From the NCBI GenBank assembly GCA_036675345.1, contig JAKFFE010000035.1, positions 54,874 through 118,873 of the forward strand: 64,000 nt of DNA, in the 5' to 3' direction. Below are positions 36,971 to 45,115 of the stretch, one piece after another (the stretch's first letter is position 1; each line of letters starts with the position of its first letter). This stretch comes from JALYOC01 sp036675345. Its GTDB lineage: Bacteria > Myxococcota > Myxococcia > Myxococcales > Myxococcaceae. The position numbers and the translations under genes were made by a program. The notes beneath the pieces were generated by a model that did not search any database, was not told the DNA's origin, and was given only the letters and a program-made list of their open reading frames with translations.

Positions 36971-37000
36971 GTTATCTCACGCAGGCAAGAAGGGTGTCAA
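36971..37000 (-). promoter_or_regulatory. Promoter for the small gene at 36933
   Basis: On the minus strand TTGACA (37000-36995), an 18-nt spacer and GATAAC (36976-36971). Start near 36964, leader about 30 nt. Confidence 0.6.
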
Positions 37001-37127
37001 AAACCAACCGTCCGGTGTTCGGGTGCGCACAAGACGTATGCCAACGGGTTTGCACCGACAGCAGGGTGCTTAGGTTCCTCCAGTCGCAGTGATGGGGACG
37101 GGGTTGGGCGACGGGGGAGCGGGCAAC

Positions 37128-37400
37128 GTGGAAGTGAAGAACAAGAAGGACCTGGCAGTCGAGTTCATCAACACCATCCGGACCATGGATCCCAGCGCGC
37201 TCAATGCGCTGATCGTGCGGGAGGCGGGCGAGGATCTGGCCCAGTTCTTTCTCTCCTACAGCGCGAATCTGATCTCCAAGGACCCCACCCGGGTACTGGA
37301 GAACACCTCCTCGCTGATGCTGATGGGGTACCTGATCCGCTGCTCGGAGGAGAAGCTGAAGATCAGCCCCGGGATGCCTCAGCAGTACGCGTTCTCCTGA
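37128..37400 (+). CDS. Small protein, unknown function
   Basis: A 90-residue soluble, helix-rich protein (NKKDLAVEFINTIRTMDPSA, then LAQFFLSYSANLISKDPTRV and MLMGYLIRCSEEKLKISPGM). GTG at 37128 is chosen because GGGGGAG at 37112-37118 is correctly spaced; earlier in-frame GTG and ATG codons at 37089 and 37092 lack one. No family recognised. It is divergent from the small minus-strand gene and 60 bp upstream of the PHP gene. Confidence 0.6.
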   Translation: MEVKNKKDLAVEFINTIRTMDPSALNALIVREAGEDLAQFFLSYSANLISKDPTRVLENTSSLMLMGYLIRCSEEKLKISPGMPQQYAFS

Positions 37401-37462
37401 CCGACCCAAGGGGGCGGTGGCTGCTCGACCTGGGTGGCGGCTCCTGCTAGGAGCAGCGCCCC

Positions 37463-38248
37463 ATGCTGGTCGACCTGCACGCCCACTCGTACCTCTCCAG
37501 TGGCTGTCCCCTGGATCCCAAGTTGGTCCTGGACCGCGCTGCCACCCACGGTCTGGACGGGGTGGCGTTCACCGAGACCAACACCCAGGACGGGTGCGAA
37601 GAGCTGTTCGACCTGGGCAAGAAGTCCAAGCTGAAGGTCTTCGTCGGCCTGGAGCTGAACACCGACAAGGGCCAGTACCTGTGTTTCTTCCCCAAGCCGG
37701 AGCTGGCGCCGGATCCGGTCCAGCTGTGGGGCAGCCCGCGGGAGAAGCCGTGGGCCGCCGCCGAGTGTCTGGCCAAGGTGAAGTCCCTGGGCGCGGCGAT
37801 CGTCGCCGCCCGGCCCTTCGACCGCGACGCCGGGGTGCCGCCCGCAGGGGAGTTCCTCAAGACCCTGGATCTGCTCTCCGGGGTGGAGGGCTACAACCCC
37901 AAGGTCCGCGCCACCGCCAATGACATGGCGGTGGAGATCGCCGAGGCGATGCGCCTGCCCTGCGTGGGCGGCAGCGACGCCAAGACCAGCCTGGACGAGG
38001 TGGGCCGGGGCGCGACCCTGTTCAAGAACGAGATCCGCACCCAGCAGGAGCTGGTCACCGCGCTGCTGGCCGGCACCGACTTCTGGGCGGTGGCGGTGGG
38101 AGACATCCCCCGCCTGGTGAAGCCGGGCGACCGCGAGAAGGAAGGCAAGCGGGGCAAGGGCAAGCGCCGCGGCGGCCCCGGGGGCCACGGCGGGCAGGGT
38201 GGCGGCGGAGACCGCGGCCGGCGCGGACACGGCCGCCGGCGGGACTGA
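37463..38248 (+). CDS. PHP-domain protein
   Basis: A 261-residue protein of the polymerase and histidinol phosphatase family, a metal-dependent phosphoesterase fold. Metal-binding motif I is DLHAHSYLSSGCP; the second is GLDGVAFTETNT, where the usual DH of PHP phosphatases is replaced by TE; ELNTD and GGSDAKTSLDEVG follow. The variant second site makes the activity uncertain. The C-terminal 40 residues are Gly/Arg/Lys-rich (KRRGGPGGHGGQGGGGDRGR), suggesting nucleic-acid contact. The 3' end is duplicated downstream. Confidence 0.75.
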   Translation: MLVDLHAHSYLSSGCPLDPKLVLDRAATHGLDGVAFTETNTQDGCEELFDLGKKSKLKVFVGLELNTDKGQYLCFFPKPELAPDPVQLWGSPREKPWAAAECLAKVKSLGAAIVAARPFDRDAGVPPAGEFLKTLDLLSGVEGYNPKVRATANDMAVEIAEAMRLPCVGGSDAKTSLDEVGRGATLFKNEIRTQQELVTALLAGTDFWAVAVGDIPRLVKPGDREKEGKRGKGKRRGGPGGHGGQGGGGDRGRRGHGRRRD

Positions 38249-38310
38249 CCTCACTGAGCGGTTCCGGAGCAGACGGGGCCGGCGCAAACACGGCCGCCGG
38301 CGCGACTGTC
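38210..38310 (+). repeat. Partial tandem duplication of the PHP gene 3' end
   Basis: Bases 38210-38249 (GACCGCGGCCGGCGCGGACA and on, including the stop) recur at 38272-38310 with a one-base gap and a few mismatches, at a period of about 61 bp. The second copy reads to a TAA in the same context, as if an older C-terminus had been copied. Confidence 0.75.
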
Positions 38311-38311
38311 G

Positions 38312-38716
38312 CTAAGGAACGGTCCAGTCCACCCACTGCAGTCCCTTCACCCGACGGAACTCACGGACGTTGTGGGTGACCAGGGTGAGGCCCAGTGCGA
38401 GCGCGTGACCGGCGATCAAGCCGTCGTAGGGACCAATCGGCGTCCCCGCCTGGCGAAGCACACCGATCACTTTCCCGGCCGAGATCGCGGCCTCGGCGTC
38501 GAAGGGGAGCACGTCCACGTTCTTCGACAGGCTCTCCAAACGTTTGGAGCTTTGCTGCGGCTGTTCGCTCCGGGCGACCCCGTGCCACAGCTCGGTCCAG
38601 CTCACCGCGCTGACGCACAGTGCGTCCCGCCCCACCTGGCGAAGATGATCCGCCAACTGCGGATACCGACCGTTGAGCAGGTAGAGGCAGATGTTGCTGT
38701 CGAGGAGGTACCTCAA
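38312..38716 (-). CDS. vapC: VapC-type PIN-domain toxin
   Basis: A 134-residue PIN-domain ribonuclease. The four acidic positions are recognisable: Asp in MRYLLDSNICLYLL, Glu in VSWTELWHG, Asp in GPYDGLIAGHA and Asn or Asp near THNVREFRRV. Such toxins cleave tRNA or rRNA in their active site. The ATG overlaps the vapB stop (TGA/ATG at 38713-38716), the usual antitoxin-first order. Type II toxin-antitoxin module. Confidence 0.9.
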   Translation of the reverse strand: MRYLLDSNICLYLLNGRYPQLADHLRQVGRDALCVSAVSWTELWHGVARSEQPQQSSKRLESLSKNVDVLPFDAEAAISAGKVIGVLRQAGTPIGPYDGLIAGHALALGLTLVTHNVREFRRVKGLQWVDWTVP

Positions 38717-39012
38717 AAGTCCAGGTCCCGTTCCTGCTCCGGGGGCTGCTCCCTCTCCGGGAAGCCGGGATCGACGCGCTTGCCGCTCAGGAAGAGCTCC
38801 ACGAAGTCCAGGGTGAAGCCCCGCTCATCGATCGGCTCCAGAACGATCCGGTCCCCGTCGAGGGTCACCGAGACCTCGTCTCCGGGGAGCCGGCACTCCT
38901 TGGGAAGCCGGACCGCCTGACTCCCGCCGTTGCGAAACAGCTTGGCCCGGAACTGCTGACGGCGGGCCGGCCGCGCCTGGCTGACTGCTGGCTTCTTCCT
39001 GGTTCCAGGCAT
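38713..39012 (-). CDS. vapB: VapB-type AbrB antitoxin
   Basis: A 99-residue antitoxin: an N-terminal swapped-hairpin (AbrB-type) DNA-binding domain (FRAKLFRNGGSQAVRLPKEC, then EVSVTLDGDRIVLEPID) and a C-terminal part that should wrap the toxin (DFVELFLSGKRVDPGFPERE). The first 20 residues are basic, an extension ahead of the usual fold. GGAG precedes the ATG. The TACTC-CA-GAGTA palindrome over the promoter is a likely autoregulatory site. Confidence 0.88.
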   Translation of the reverse strand: MPGTRKKPAVSQARPARRQQFRAKLFRNGGSQAVRLPKECRLPGDEVSVTLDGDRIVLEPIDERGFTLDFVELFLSGKRVDPGFPEREQPPEQERDLDF

Positions 39013-39033
39013 CCGGCGCCTCCGAAGTCGTAC

Positions 39034-39047
39034 TACTCCAGAGTATA
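39034..39047 (-). promoter_or_regulatory. vapBC operator and -10
   Basis: TACTCCAGAGTA (39034-39045) is a near-perfect palindrome overlapping TATACT on the minus strand (39047-39042), a 5/6 -10. No matching -35 is seen. Confidence 0.5.
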
Positions 39048-39070
39048 TACAGTGGCCGGAGTTGGCGCCG

Positions 39071-39799
39071 CTACGGCACGCCCTGGACGGCCCGGTTCTC
39101 CACCCGGAGCAGGCGGCCGTCGGCGATGATCGCCACCCGCTGCTTGCCCGCGTAGAACCACTCCTCGCGCTTCACCGCGCCCTCGAAGTTGATGATCTTC
39201 AGCTCGGGGTAGCCCAGCGCCATCTCCACCGCCTCGGCGGGCATGTCGGTGACCGCCTCCTTCTTGGCGATCGACGCGCGGATCTGCTCGCTCCACTGGG
39301 ACATCAACCGGGAGGGGTCGGCCGCCGAGAGGTAACGCTCGAGGTCGTTGTAGAAGCGATCCGGGGTGTCCAGGTCCGGGCGCAGCGCCAGGATGTACGG
39401 CAGCTCGGTCTGCTCTCCGGCGAGGGAGATGTAGATCCAGGGCAGATGCCGGGGGGTGTAGGCCAGCCGCTCGGTCATGGACCAGGCGGTGGGGAACTCC
39501 ACCTTCAGGATCCGCGCCTTGGTACCGGCGGGGAGGATCTTCTCCACCGCGCCGGGGTTCACCGGCTTGCCGTCCGGGTGATCCAGCAGCCGGACCTCCT
39601 CCGGTGGCACCGCGGTCAGCAGCTTCTTGGTGGCGTCCCCGAAGAAGGGGGTGACGTAGAAGGACACGCGCAGGAAGCGGTCCTCTCCGGAGCGCGCAAG
39701 TTCACGCTCGACGGTGGCACGCTCTTGAGGCGCCAGGGCGTTGTAGGTGGCACAACCGGCGAGCAGCACGCCGGCCATCAGGGGGATCAGGCGACGCAT
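39071..39799 (-). CDS. Lipoprotein of unknown function
   Basis: A 242-residue lipoprotein: MRRLIPLMAGVLLAGC with lipobox cysteine at residue 16. The mature part is alpha/beta with segments RFLRVSFYVTPFFGDATKKL, AWSMTERLAYTPRHLPWIYI and EWFYAGKQRVAIIADGRLL. No family is recognised. It is followed closely on the same strand by vapBC, but that unit has its own promoter. It may form a unit with the next gene upstream, 63 bp away. Confidence 0.65.
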   Translation of the reverse strand: MRRLIPLMAGVLLAGCATYNALAPQERATVERELARSGEDRFLRVSFYVTPFFGDATKKLLTAVPPEEVRLLDHPDGKPVNPGAVEKILPAGTKARILKVEFPTAWSMTERLAYTPRHLPWIYISLAGEQTELPYILALRPDLDTPDRFYNDLERYLSAADPSRLMSQWSEQIRASIAKKEAVTDMPAEAVEMALGYPELKIINFEGAVKREEWFYAGKQRVAIIADGRLLRVENRAVQGVP

Positions 39800-39862
39800 C
39801 CTGGGGTGCTAGCAGAGGAGGAGCGGGGGCTCAATTCCCCGCTCCTCCCGAAAACTCAGTCT

Positions 39863-40471
39863 TTAGAACTGGAATCCGAAGGTGCGGAAAGTTGCCGCCG
39901 GGGTGTCACGAATCGACTCGCTGGTGGCGATCTCGATCGTGTGCTCGCGGTTCCATTCCACCAACCGTCCGCCACCTGCCTGCGCGTACGCGTCGATGCC
40001 CTGGATGATCTGGGAGATCAGCTTGGCCAGGCCGCCGATGCCCCAGAACCAACCTCCTCCTCCACTAAAGACGGCCACGTGGAGCACGCTGGCCAGGACC
40101 ACGATCACCACGTCCACGATCAGGAAGAGGATGAACCCATCCCGATCGCGGGCCACCAGGTGACCCAACCCGAAGCCGATCAGCAGCCCCAGCAGCAGCG
40201 CCAGCACCGGCCGCATCCCGGAGTCCACGCCGGCGCCGGTCTCCAGCGGGAACTTGTCCTGCAGATCGAAGCGCAACCCGTCCATCAGCCCCAGCGCCGC
40301 ATGGGCGGACGGCTTGTAGGAGGAGTCCAACTCCAGGCCGGTCAGCAACGAGGCCTTTCGCTGTTCAGAGTTGTTGGAGAGGGTGATCCCCTCGGACGCC
40401 GCCTCTTCCGGAGCGGCGAAGGCAGTCGCCGACAGTACAGCGCAAAGCAGCAGTCCCAAACGTACGCTCAT
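39863..40471 (-). CDS. Exported or membrane protein, unknown
   Basis: A 202-residue protein with a signal peptide (MSVRLGLLLCAVLSATAFA) and two closely spaced hydrophobic helices at about 88-105 and 112-132 (LALLLGLLIGFGLGHLV and FILFLIVDVVIVVLASVLHV). A soluble C-terminal part with AAATFRTFGFQF at the end follows. It is not a recognised family. It precedes the lipoprotein gene on the same strand. Confidence 0.6.
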   Translation of the reverse strand: MSVRLGLLLCAVLSATAFAAPEEAASEGITLSNNSEQRKASLLTGLELDSSYKPSAHAALGLMDGLRFDLQDKFPLETGAGVDSGMRPVLALLLGLLIGFGLGHLVARDRDGFILFLIVDVVIVVLASVLHVAVFSGGGGWFWGIGGLAKLISQIIQGIDAYAQAGGGRLVEWNREHTIEIATSESIRDTPAATFRTFGFQF

Positions 40472-40505
40472 AAGACCTCACGGTTCGAAGTGAACGCGGG
40501 AAGTC

Positions 40506-40706
40506 TTAGCCGTGCATCGACTCCACGGAAAGCAAAGGAAGTTGCCGCTGTCGTTCCATGCACCCTCGACGGGGAGGGCAGACCGGGCCGCGCCCCTCCG
40601 GATCGGGCAGGAACAGGAAGCGGCCGTGGTACGAGACCTCGGTCAGCTCGGAGAGACCGCAGAGCGCGCAGCGACGACGACGACCTTTGAGCGGCGGAAA
40701 GGGCAC
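40506..40706 (-). CDS. Small Cys-rich protein (zinc-ribbon-like)
   Basis: A possible 66-residue protein: MPFPPLKGRRRRCALCG with a CxxC pair, then VCPPRRGC, a second Cys pair, and FLFLPDPEGRG between them. The arrangement suggests a small zinc-binding, nucleic-acid-associated domain similar in size to YlxR-like proteins. The GTG start has no Shine-Dalgarno. The call rests on the Cys pattern only. Confidence 0.4.
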   Translation of the reverse strand: MPFPPLKGRRRRCALCGLSELTEVSYHGRFLFLPDPEGRGPVCPPRRGCMERQRQLPLLSVESMHG

Positions 40707-40759
40707 GCGCGAAGTGTGACGCGCGCGGATCCGCTGCGAAAGTTTTTGGCGGAAGGGAC

Positions 40760-41377
40760 TCAGCCCCGGGGATCGCTGGAGCTCAGTCCCAGCCAGAACA
40801 GGCCCTCGTAGCGTGCGGTGGGCGCCAGCGTCGGCGAGAGATCCGCCCCCGCCCGCCCTCCGAGTCCCAGCCGCAGCGTGACCCGGGAGAGGCGAAGCGG
40901 AACCGCCAGGCCCAGTCCCAGGCGCAGCGGGGCGCGGGCGGCGAACCCGCGGGCAAACAGCTCTCCGCCGGCCTGCAGGCCCAGGTGCAGCTCCAGCCAG
41001 GAGAAGTACGCGCCGGCCACCACGCCCGCGTGCAACCCCAGCCCGGCGTCCAGAGGTCCCCGGGTAGTGACGGTGGCCGACCCCGCGGCGTGGGCGGAGA
41101 GCCCCCAAACGCCGCCTTCGAGCCACTGCCAGGACCGGCCGAACCGGGTGTCCAGGTACGCGTGCCGGGGAGAGAACTGCAGCTCGGCGAAGGCCGGGTG
41201 CTCTCGGAGGGTCCAGCCGGCGCCGATCGTCTCCGACCCGGCGATCAGCCACAGCCCAGGAGGGGAGGACACCATCGGTGCCGATGGCGCGGAGGCCAGC
41301 GCCGGTCCACCCAGGAGCAGGATCAGGCACCACGCGACAGGCGTTGATCCCGCGAAGCCGCAACCCGGCCGCCTCAT
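40760..41377 (-). CDS. Exported barrel-like protein, unknown
   Basis: A 205-residue protein with a signal peptide (residues about 14-30, WCLILLLGGPALASA) and a body of alternating hydrophobic residues (LGLHAGVVAGAYFSWLELHL, APLRLGLGLAVPL and RVTLRLGLGGRAG), a pattern typical of small outer-membrane barrels. It ends FWLGLSSSDPRG, not in aromatic Phe. The ATG overlaps the stop of the hydrolase gene upstream (ATGA), so the two are coupled. Confidence 0.55.
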   Translation of the reverse strand: MRRPGCGFAGSTPVAWCLILLLGGPALASAPSAPMVSSPPGLWLIAGSETIGAGWTLREHPAFAELQFSPRHAYLDTRFGRSWQWLEGGVWGLSAHAAGSATVTTRGPLDAGLGLHAGVVAGAYFSWLELHLGLQAGGELFARGFAARAPLRLGLGLAVPLRLSRVTLRLGLGGRAGADLSPTLAPTARYEGLFWLGLSSSDPRG

Positions 41378-42222
41378 CGTTCCTCCACCGTCAGTCCGTC
41401 GATCCCCCGCAGCGCCTCGGCCCCGGTCGTCCCGGAGGAGGTAGCCGGTTCCAGGAAGGCGAGCAGCGCCGCAGTGATCCGCCGGTGCGACTCTTCCAGC
41501 GAGGCGGCGGGAGGACAGTCCCGCGCGCGATCCGGAGCGTCATCGTCGGTGAACTGGTAGTGGGTGGCGCCGCTGAGCACCGCCAGCACCGAGGGGGAGG
41601 GGAGCTGCTCCCAGCCGGCGCGCACCTCGTCCAGCGCGGCCTGGCAGTCCTGCGCGCCGGTCAGCGAGAGGGTGGGCACCCCCAGCCCGGGCAGGGCGTC
41701 CGCGTCCGCCGGATCCGGCAGGCTGGCCAGCAACGTCGCCGCCGCGAAGCCGCCCCGCAGGGCCAGCTTCACCGCCACCACCCCGCCCAGGGAATGCCCG
41801 CCAACCGCGATCCGGTCCGGATGGACCGCCCCGGTGAGCAACGATCCGGGGGGCGGGTCGATCAGCAACTGCCGCGCGAACGCCCCGTCCTCCAGCGAGA
41901 GGATGGCCAGCCGGGAGGCGTGGTGGGGCAGGGCCACCACCAGGCCCCCGCGGGCCAGCGCCTCTGCCAGCCAGTGGTAGCGCTCCACCTCCACCCCTCC
42001 CCCCTGCAGCAGCACCAGCGCCGGATGGTCGCCTCCGGTGGGATACCCGTCAGGGGTGGAAGGGAAGAAGACGTCCACCGGGAGCAGCTCGGTGCTGCGG
42101 ACCCGGACCTCGAAGCGCGCCACCGACGCCGCGCCGTCTCCCAGGGGGACTCCTCGCGCGGGGGCCTGAAGGCCGCAGGCGGTCAGCAGCAGGCAGCAGC
42201 AACTCCAGGGCAGCGCGCGCAC
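41374..42222 (-). CDS. Lipoprotein alpha/beta hydrolase
   Basis: A 282-residue lipoprotein (MRALPWSCCCLLLTAC) with an alpha/beta-hydrolase domain. The nucleophile elbow is VGGHSLGGVVAVKLAL (GxSxG at about 140); the catalytic His is probably in GATHYQF. An early strand YHWLAEALARGGLVVALPHH and the oxyanion-side LLQGGGVE are visible. The shape suggests a chlorophyllase or dienelactone-hydrolase-like esterase; the substrate is unknown. It lies after the Fis-like and FmdB genes and may share a transcript with the exported protein downstream. Confidence 0.75.
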   Translation of the reverse strand: MRALPWSCCCLLLTACGLQAPARGVPLGDGAASVARFEVRVRSTELLPVDVFFPSTPDGYPTGGDHPALVLLQGGGVEVERYHWLAEALARGGLVVALPHHASRLAILSLEDGAFARQLLIDPPPGSLLTGAVHPDRIAVGGHSLGGVVAVKLALRGGFAAATLLASLPDPADADALPGLGVPTLSLTGAQDCQAALDEVRAGWEQLPSPSVLAVLSGATHYQFTDDDAPDRARDCPPAASLEESHRRITAALLAFLEPATSSGTTGAEALRGIDGLTVEER

Positions 42223-42309
42223 CGCGCAGCCATAGCCTTCCGGACGAACGAGCGCCGCGGAATCGGGAGACTCCGCGGCGCAGGTTCGGCTTGGGGCGTT
42301 GAGAAACGA

Positions 42310-42696
42310 CTAATCGTGCGCGGCCGCCGCCATCTTCGGGCCGCCACCCGCACCTCCGGCTCCACCCGAGCCGGAGGTTGACCCCGCAGAACTGCTGGCG
42401 GGGGCGGCGGGAGCGGAGCTGCCGCCGGAGTCAGAGCCGGTGGTCGCCGCCGGCTTGGCGGAGGCGGAAGCTCCGCTGGAGCCGGAGGAGGAGGTCCCGC
42501 CGTCCTTCTTGGTCGAGCTGTAGAGATCGGAGTACCAGCCTCCGCCCTTGAGGATGAAGGAGGAGCGGCTGACGACCTTGGAGAGGGACCGCTCGGAGCC
42601 GCACCCGTCACACTTCTCCGGGGTGGGATCGCTGACCTTCTGGATCACTTCGTTCAGCTTGCCGCACTGGCTGCAGGCGTACTCGTAGATGGGCAT
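42310..42696 (-). CDS. FmdB-family zinc-ribbon protein
   Basis: A 128-residue protein starting MPIYEYACSQCG with a CxxC at residues 8-11 and a second CDGCG at 29-33, the two-pair zinc ribbon of FmdB-type regulators. The region KVVSRSSFILKGGGWYSDLY is typical of the family. The C-terminal 60 residues are Ser/Gly/Ala-rich and probably disordered. Such proteins were first linked to amide use; their general role is poorly known. It follows the gene at 43951 by 19 bp. Confidence 0.85.
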   Translation of the reverse strand: MPIYEYACSQCGKLNEVIQKVSDPTPEKCDGCGSERSLSKVVSRSSFILKGGGWYSDLYSSTKKDGGTSSSGSSGASASAKPAATTGSDSGGSSAPAAPASSSAGSTSGSGGAGGAGGGPKMAAAAHD

Positions 42697-42715
42697 GTTG
42701 CGTCCTTCGGGGTGA

Positions 42716-43951
42716 CTACTTTGATTTGGCCGCGGACTCCGCGACCTTCTTGCTCAGGGTTTCGGAGAGGCCCAGCCGCTCCACCGCGCGGCGCAGCGAG
42801 GAGTCGTCCACCGCGTGGCGCCGGGAGGTCAGCTCGATCAGGTGATCAAAGCTGGTGGCGTCGGGGAGGGTCTCGCGGAACAGTTCCCGCAGTTCGCCCT
42901 CCAGCCGCTCGCTGAACTTGCGGCGGATGCCCAGGTCGTCCAGGTACTTGCTGCGGGCCAGCAGATCCAGGCGCAGCTTGAGGTTCTTCGGAGCCAGCGC
43001 CTCGCGGCGGAAGCGCTCGCGCAGCTCCTCCACCTCGGTGGCCAGCCCGGACTGATCGATCAGGCTGCGCAGCTCCGGACCGGTCAGATCCAGCGAGAAG
43101 GCGGCCCGGGACAGCGCGCCGCGGTTGTCGGTCAGGGTCCCCAACACCAGGTCCCGCTCCTTGGCCACGAACGCCCGATCCAGCGCGTGCCGGGAGAGGA
43201 CGTCCTTGAGGTCCTCCATGTCCAGCAGCCCCTTGCGACCCGAGTAGCGCAGGGACATCGCCCGCAGCAGGGCCACCCGGTTGGGGTGCTGCTCCACCAG
43301 CCCCGCCAGGTTCTCGCGGGCCTCGTTGGCGTACAGCTGGCTGAACGCCTCCTTGGGGGCGTCCAGCCGGGTGAAGCGGCCGCGGGGGATGGGCAGCTCC
43401 TCGTCGCGGGAGAGGTCCACCTCGCTGGCCGCATTGGTGGGGATGGTCCCACCGCGCTTCCGGGTGGGGGCGATCCGCTCCGCCACCGTCTGCTTGGGGG
43501 CGGCCTTCTCCTTCTTCGTCTTCTCCTGGCGCTGCGCCTCGCCCGGGCCGAGCAGTTCGCCCAGTCGAGCAGCGGTCTTCTCCACCCGGGAGGGAAGCTC
43601 CTCCGGCCAGCCCTCGTCCTCCAGGGACTGGGGCGCAGGCTGGGTGCGAACCTCGGCCAGCGTGCGCGCCAGCTCGTAGTAGCCCAGCTCCTGTCGACGG
43701 GCCGCCAGCTCCGGCGCGGTCCCTTCCAGGATGTCCACCAACGCGAAGGGCCCCAGCGGCTGCGCCGGGGGCTCTGCGTCCGTCAGCGCCCGGACGCGAA
43801 ACTCGTCCGAGTCGCCCAGCAGGGCCAGCGCTTCGCGGACCTCCACGGCAGAGGACTGCACCTTCGCTCGACGGCAGAAATCGGAGACCGCCACCGCCAG
43901 TGGGGTGGGGACCTCGTCAGGCTGCCTCTTCCTTTGCCAGCTATCCGCCAT
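42716..43951 (-). CDS. Conserved protein with C-terminal Fis-like HTH, unknown
   Basis: A 411-residue soluble protein with no clear family. The N-terminal region has short helices; the middle is charged (RQEKTKKEKAAPKQTVAERI). Near residues 265-310 (FVAKERDLVLGTLTDNRGAL, AAFSLDLTGPELRSLIDQSG) is a Fis-type helix-turn-helix similar to those in NtrC-family activators. There is no ATPase domain, so it may be a stand-alone regulator. It is divergent from the HEAT protein at 44037. Confidence 0.55.
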   Translation of the reverse strand: MADSWQRKRQPDEVPTPLAVAVSDFCRRAKVQSSAVEVREALALLGDSDEFRVRALTDAEPPAQPLGPFALVDILEGTAPELAARRQELGYYELARTLAEVRTQPAPQSLEDEGWPEELPSRVEKTAARLGELLGPGEAQRQEKTKKEKAAPKQTVAERIAPTRKRGGTIPTNAASEVDLSRDEELPIPRGRFTRLDAPKEAFSQLYANEARENLAGLVEQHPNRVALLRAMSLRYSGRKGLLDMEDLKDVLSRHALDRAFVAKERDLVLGTLTDNRGALSRAAFSLDLTGPELRSLIDQSGLATEVEELRERFRREALAPKNLKLRLDLLARSKYLDDLGIRRKFSERLEGELRELFRETLPDATSFDHLIELTSRRHAVDDSSLRRAVERLGLSETLSKKVAESAAKSK

Positions 43952-44036
43952 GGTGGTAGGTCAATCCGCCTTAAATTTGGGGGGTTGCGTCTATCACGTG
44001 CCAAGGTCTGAGCGCGGAGACAAGATAAACAGCGAA

Positions 44037-44609
44037 ATGGAAGCGCAACCCAGGCCCACTGAACCCCCGCGACTGGGCGGCGTCCGTTTCGGACCCGCAC
44101 TGGCGGGATTGCTGTATCTCCTCCTCGTCCTCTCGGCCGGGCTTGCCCTCTGGGCCAGAGGCTCGACCGGTCGGCAGCCGGCCATGGTCAGCCAGGTCGC
44201 CCCCTGGGTCTTCCTGGGATTCCTGGTGCTGTTCGCCCTCTACCGCTTCGGGCTGGTGCGGGCCCGCCGCTACCCGGCGGTGAAGGCCTTCTTCCAGATC
44301 GGCGCCGGGCTGCTGTTCTTCATGCTGCTGCTGCCGGGGACCCGGTTCGACTTCGCCCAGCGGCAGGGGACGGAGCTGGGGCAGCTGCTGGCGGACCCCA
44401 ACCCGGCGGTGCGCGCGGTGGCCGCGGAGGTGGCCCGCCATCGTCCGGACGGCAAGCAGGCGGCCCCGGCGCTGGCCCGGGCCCTGGATGATCGGGATCC
44501 GCGGGTCCGGGAAGAGGCCCACCGTTCGTTGGTCCATTTGACCGGGGAGGACCTGGGTCCCCCGGAGAACCCCCAGGCGGTCCGTTCGTGGCGAGAGCGC
44601 TACCCGTGA
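44037..44609 (+). CDS. Membrane protein with HEAT-like repeats
   Basis: A 190-residue inner-membrane protein with three predicted helices (LAGLLYLLLVLSAGLALWA; VAPWVFLGFLVLFALYRFGL; FFQIGAGLLFFMLLLPG) and a cytosolic tail of two HEAT-like units (LADPNPAVRAVAAEVARHR and LDDRDPRVREEAHRSLVHL). It probably serves as a docking platform. The GTG of fur overlaps its stop, so the two are translationally coupled. No strong promoter is seen before it. Confidence 0.65.
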   Translation: MEAQPRPTEPPRLGGVRFGPALAGLLYLLLVLSAGLALWARGSTGRQPAMVSQVAPWVFLGFLVLFALYRFGLVRARRYPAVKAFFQIGAGLLFFMLLLPGTRFDFAQRQGTELGQLLADPNPAVRAVAAEVARHRPDGKQAAPALARALDDRDPRVREEAHRSLVHLTGEDLGPPENPQAVRSWRERYP

Positions 44610-45115
44610 GCAATGACACTTCCCGCGACGAGGTGCTCAACCGCTACATGGCCGAGCACGGCCTCAAGAGCACCCGTCAGCGCAGCCTGATCATCGACAC
44701 CTTCTTCGAGTTGGAGGGACACCTCTCGGTGGAGGAGCTGTGGGGGAAGGTCCGCCAGGCCGACAACAAGGTCTCGGTGGCCACCGTCTACCGGACGATG
44801 AAGCTGCTCAGCGACTGCGGTCTGGCCCACGCCCGGAACTTCGGGGACGGGCAGACCCGCTACGAGGCGGCGATTGGCCGGCACCACCACGACCACCTGA
44901 TCTGCACCCGCTGCGGGGCGATCGTGGAGTTCGAGAACGACCGCATCGAGGCGATGCAGGACGCGGTGGCGCGCAAGCACGGCTTCAAGGTCACCTCCCA
45001 CAAGATGGAGCTGTACGGGCTGTGCCAGGCCTGTCAGCAGGTCCTGGACAGCGAGCTGCGCTCGGTGGTGGAAGAGGACGAGGGCGACGAGGAGCAGGAG
45101 TCCGCCCCGTCGTGA
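44606..45115 (+). CDS. fur: Fur-family metal-responsive regulator
   Basis: A 169-residue regulator that binds DNA when loaded with Fe(II) or another metal. The winged helix is at about 15-85 (MAEHGLKSTRQRSLIIDTFF, then VSVATVYRTMKLLSDCGLA). The dimerisation domain shows HHHDHLICTRCGAIVEF, with the regulatory His/Cys cluster, and a second Cys pair in LYGLCQACQQVL for structural zinc. An acidic tail follows. Its GTG overlaps the upstream stop and its own stop overlaps the TlpA-like GTG. Fur rather than Zur or PerR is the default; metal specificity is not proven. Confidence 0.88.
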   Translation: MSNDTSRDEVLNRYMAEHGLKSTRQRSLIIDTFFELEGHLSVEELWGKVRQADNKVSVATVYRTMKLLSDCGLAHARNFGDGQTRYEAAIGRHHHDHLICTRCGAIVEFENDRIEAMQDAVARKHGFKVTSHKMELYGLCQACQQVLDSELRSVVEEDEGDEEQESAPS

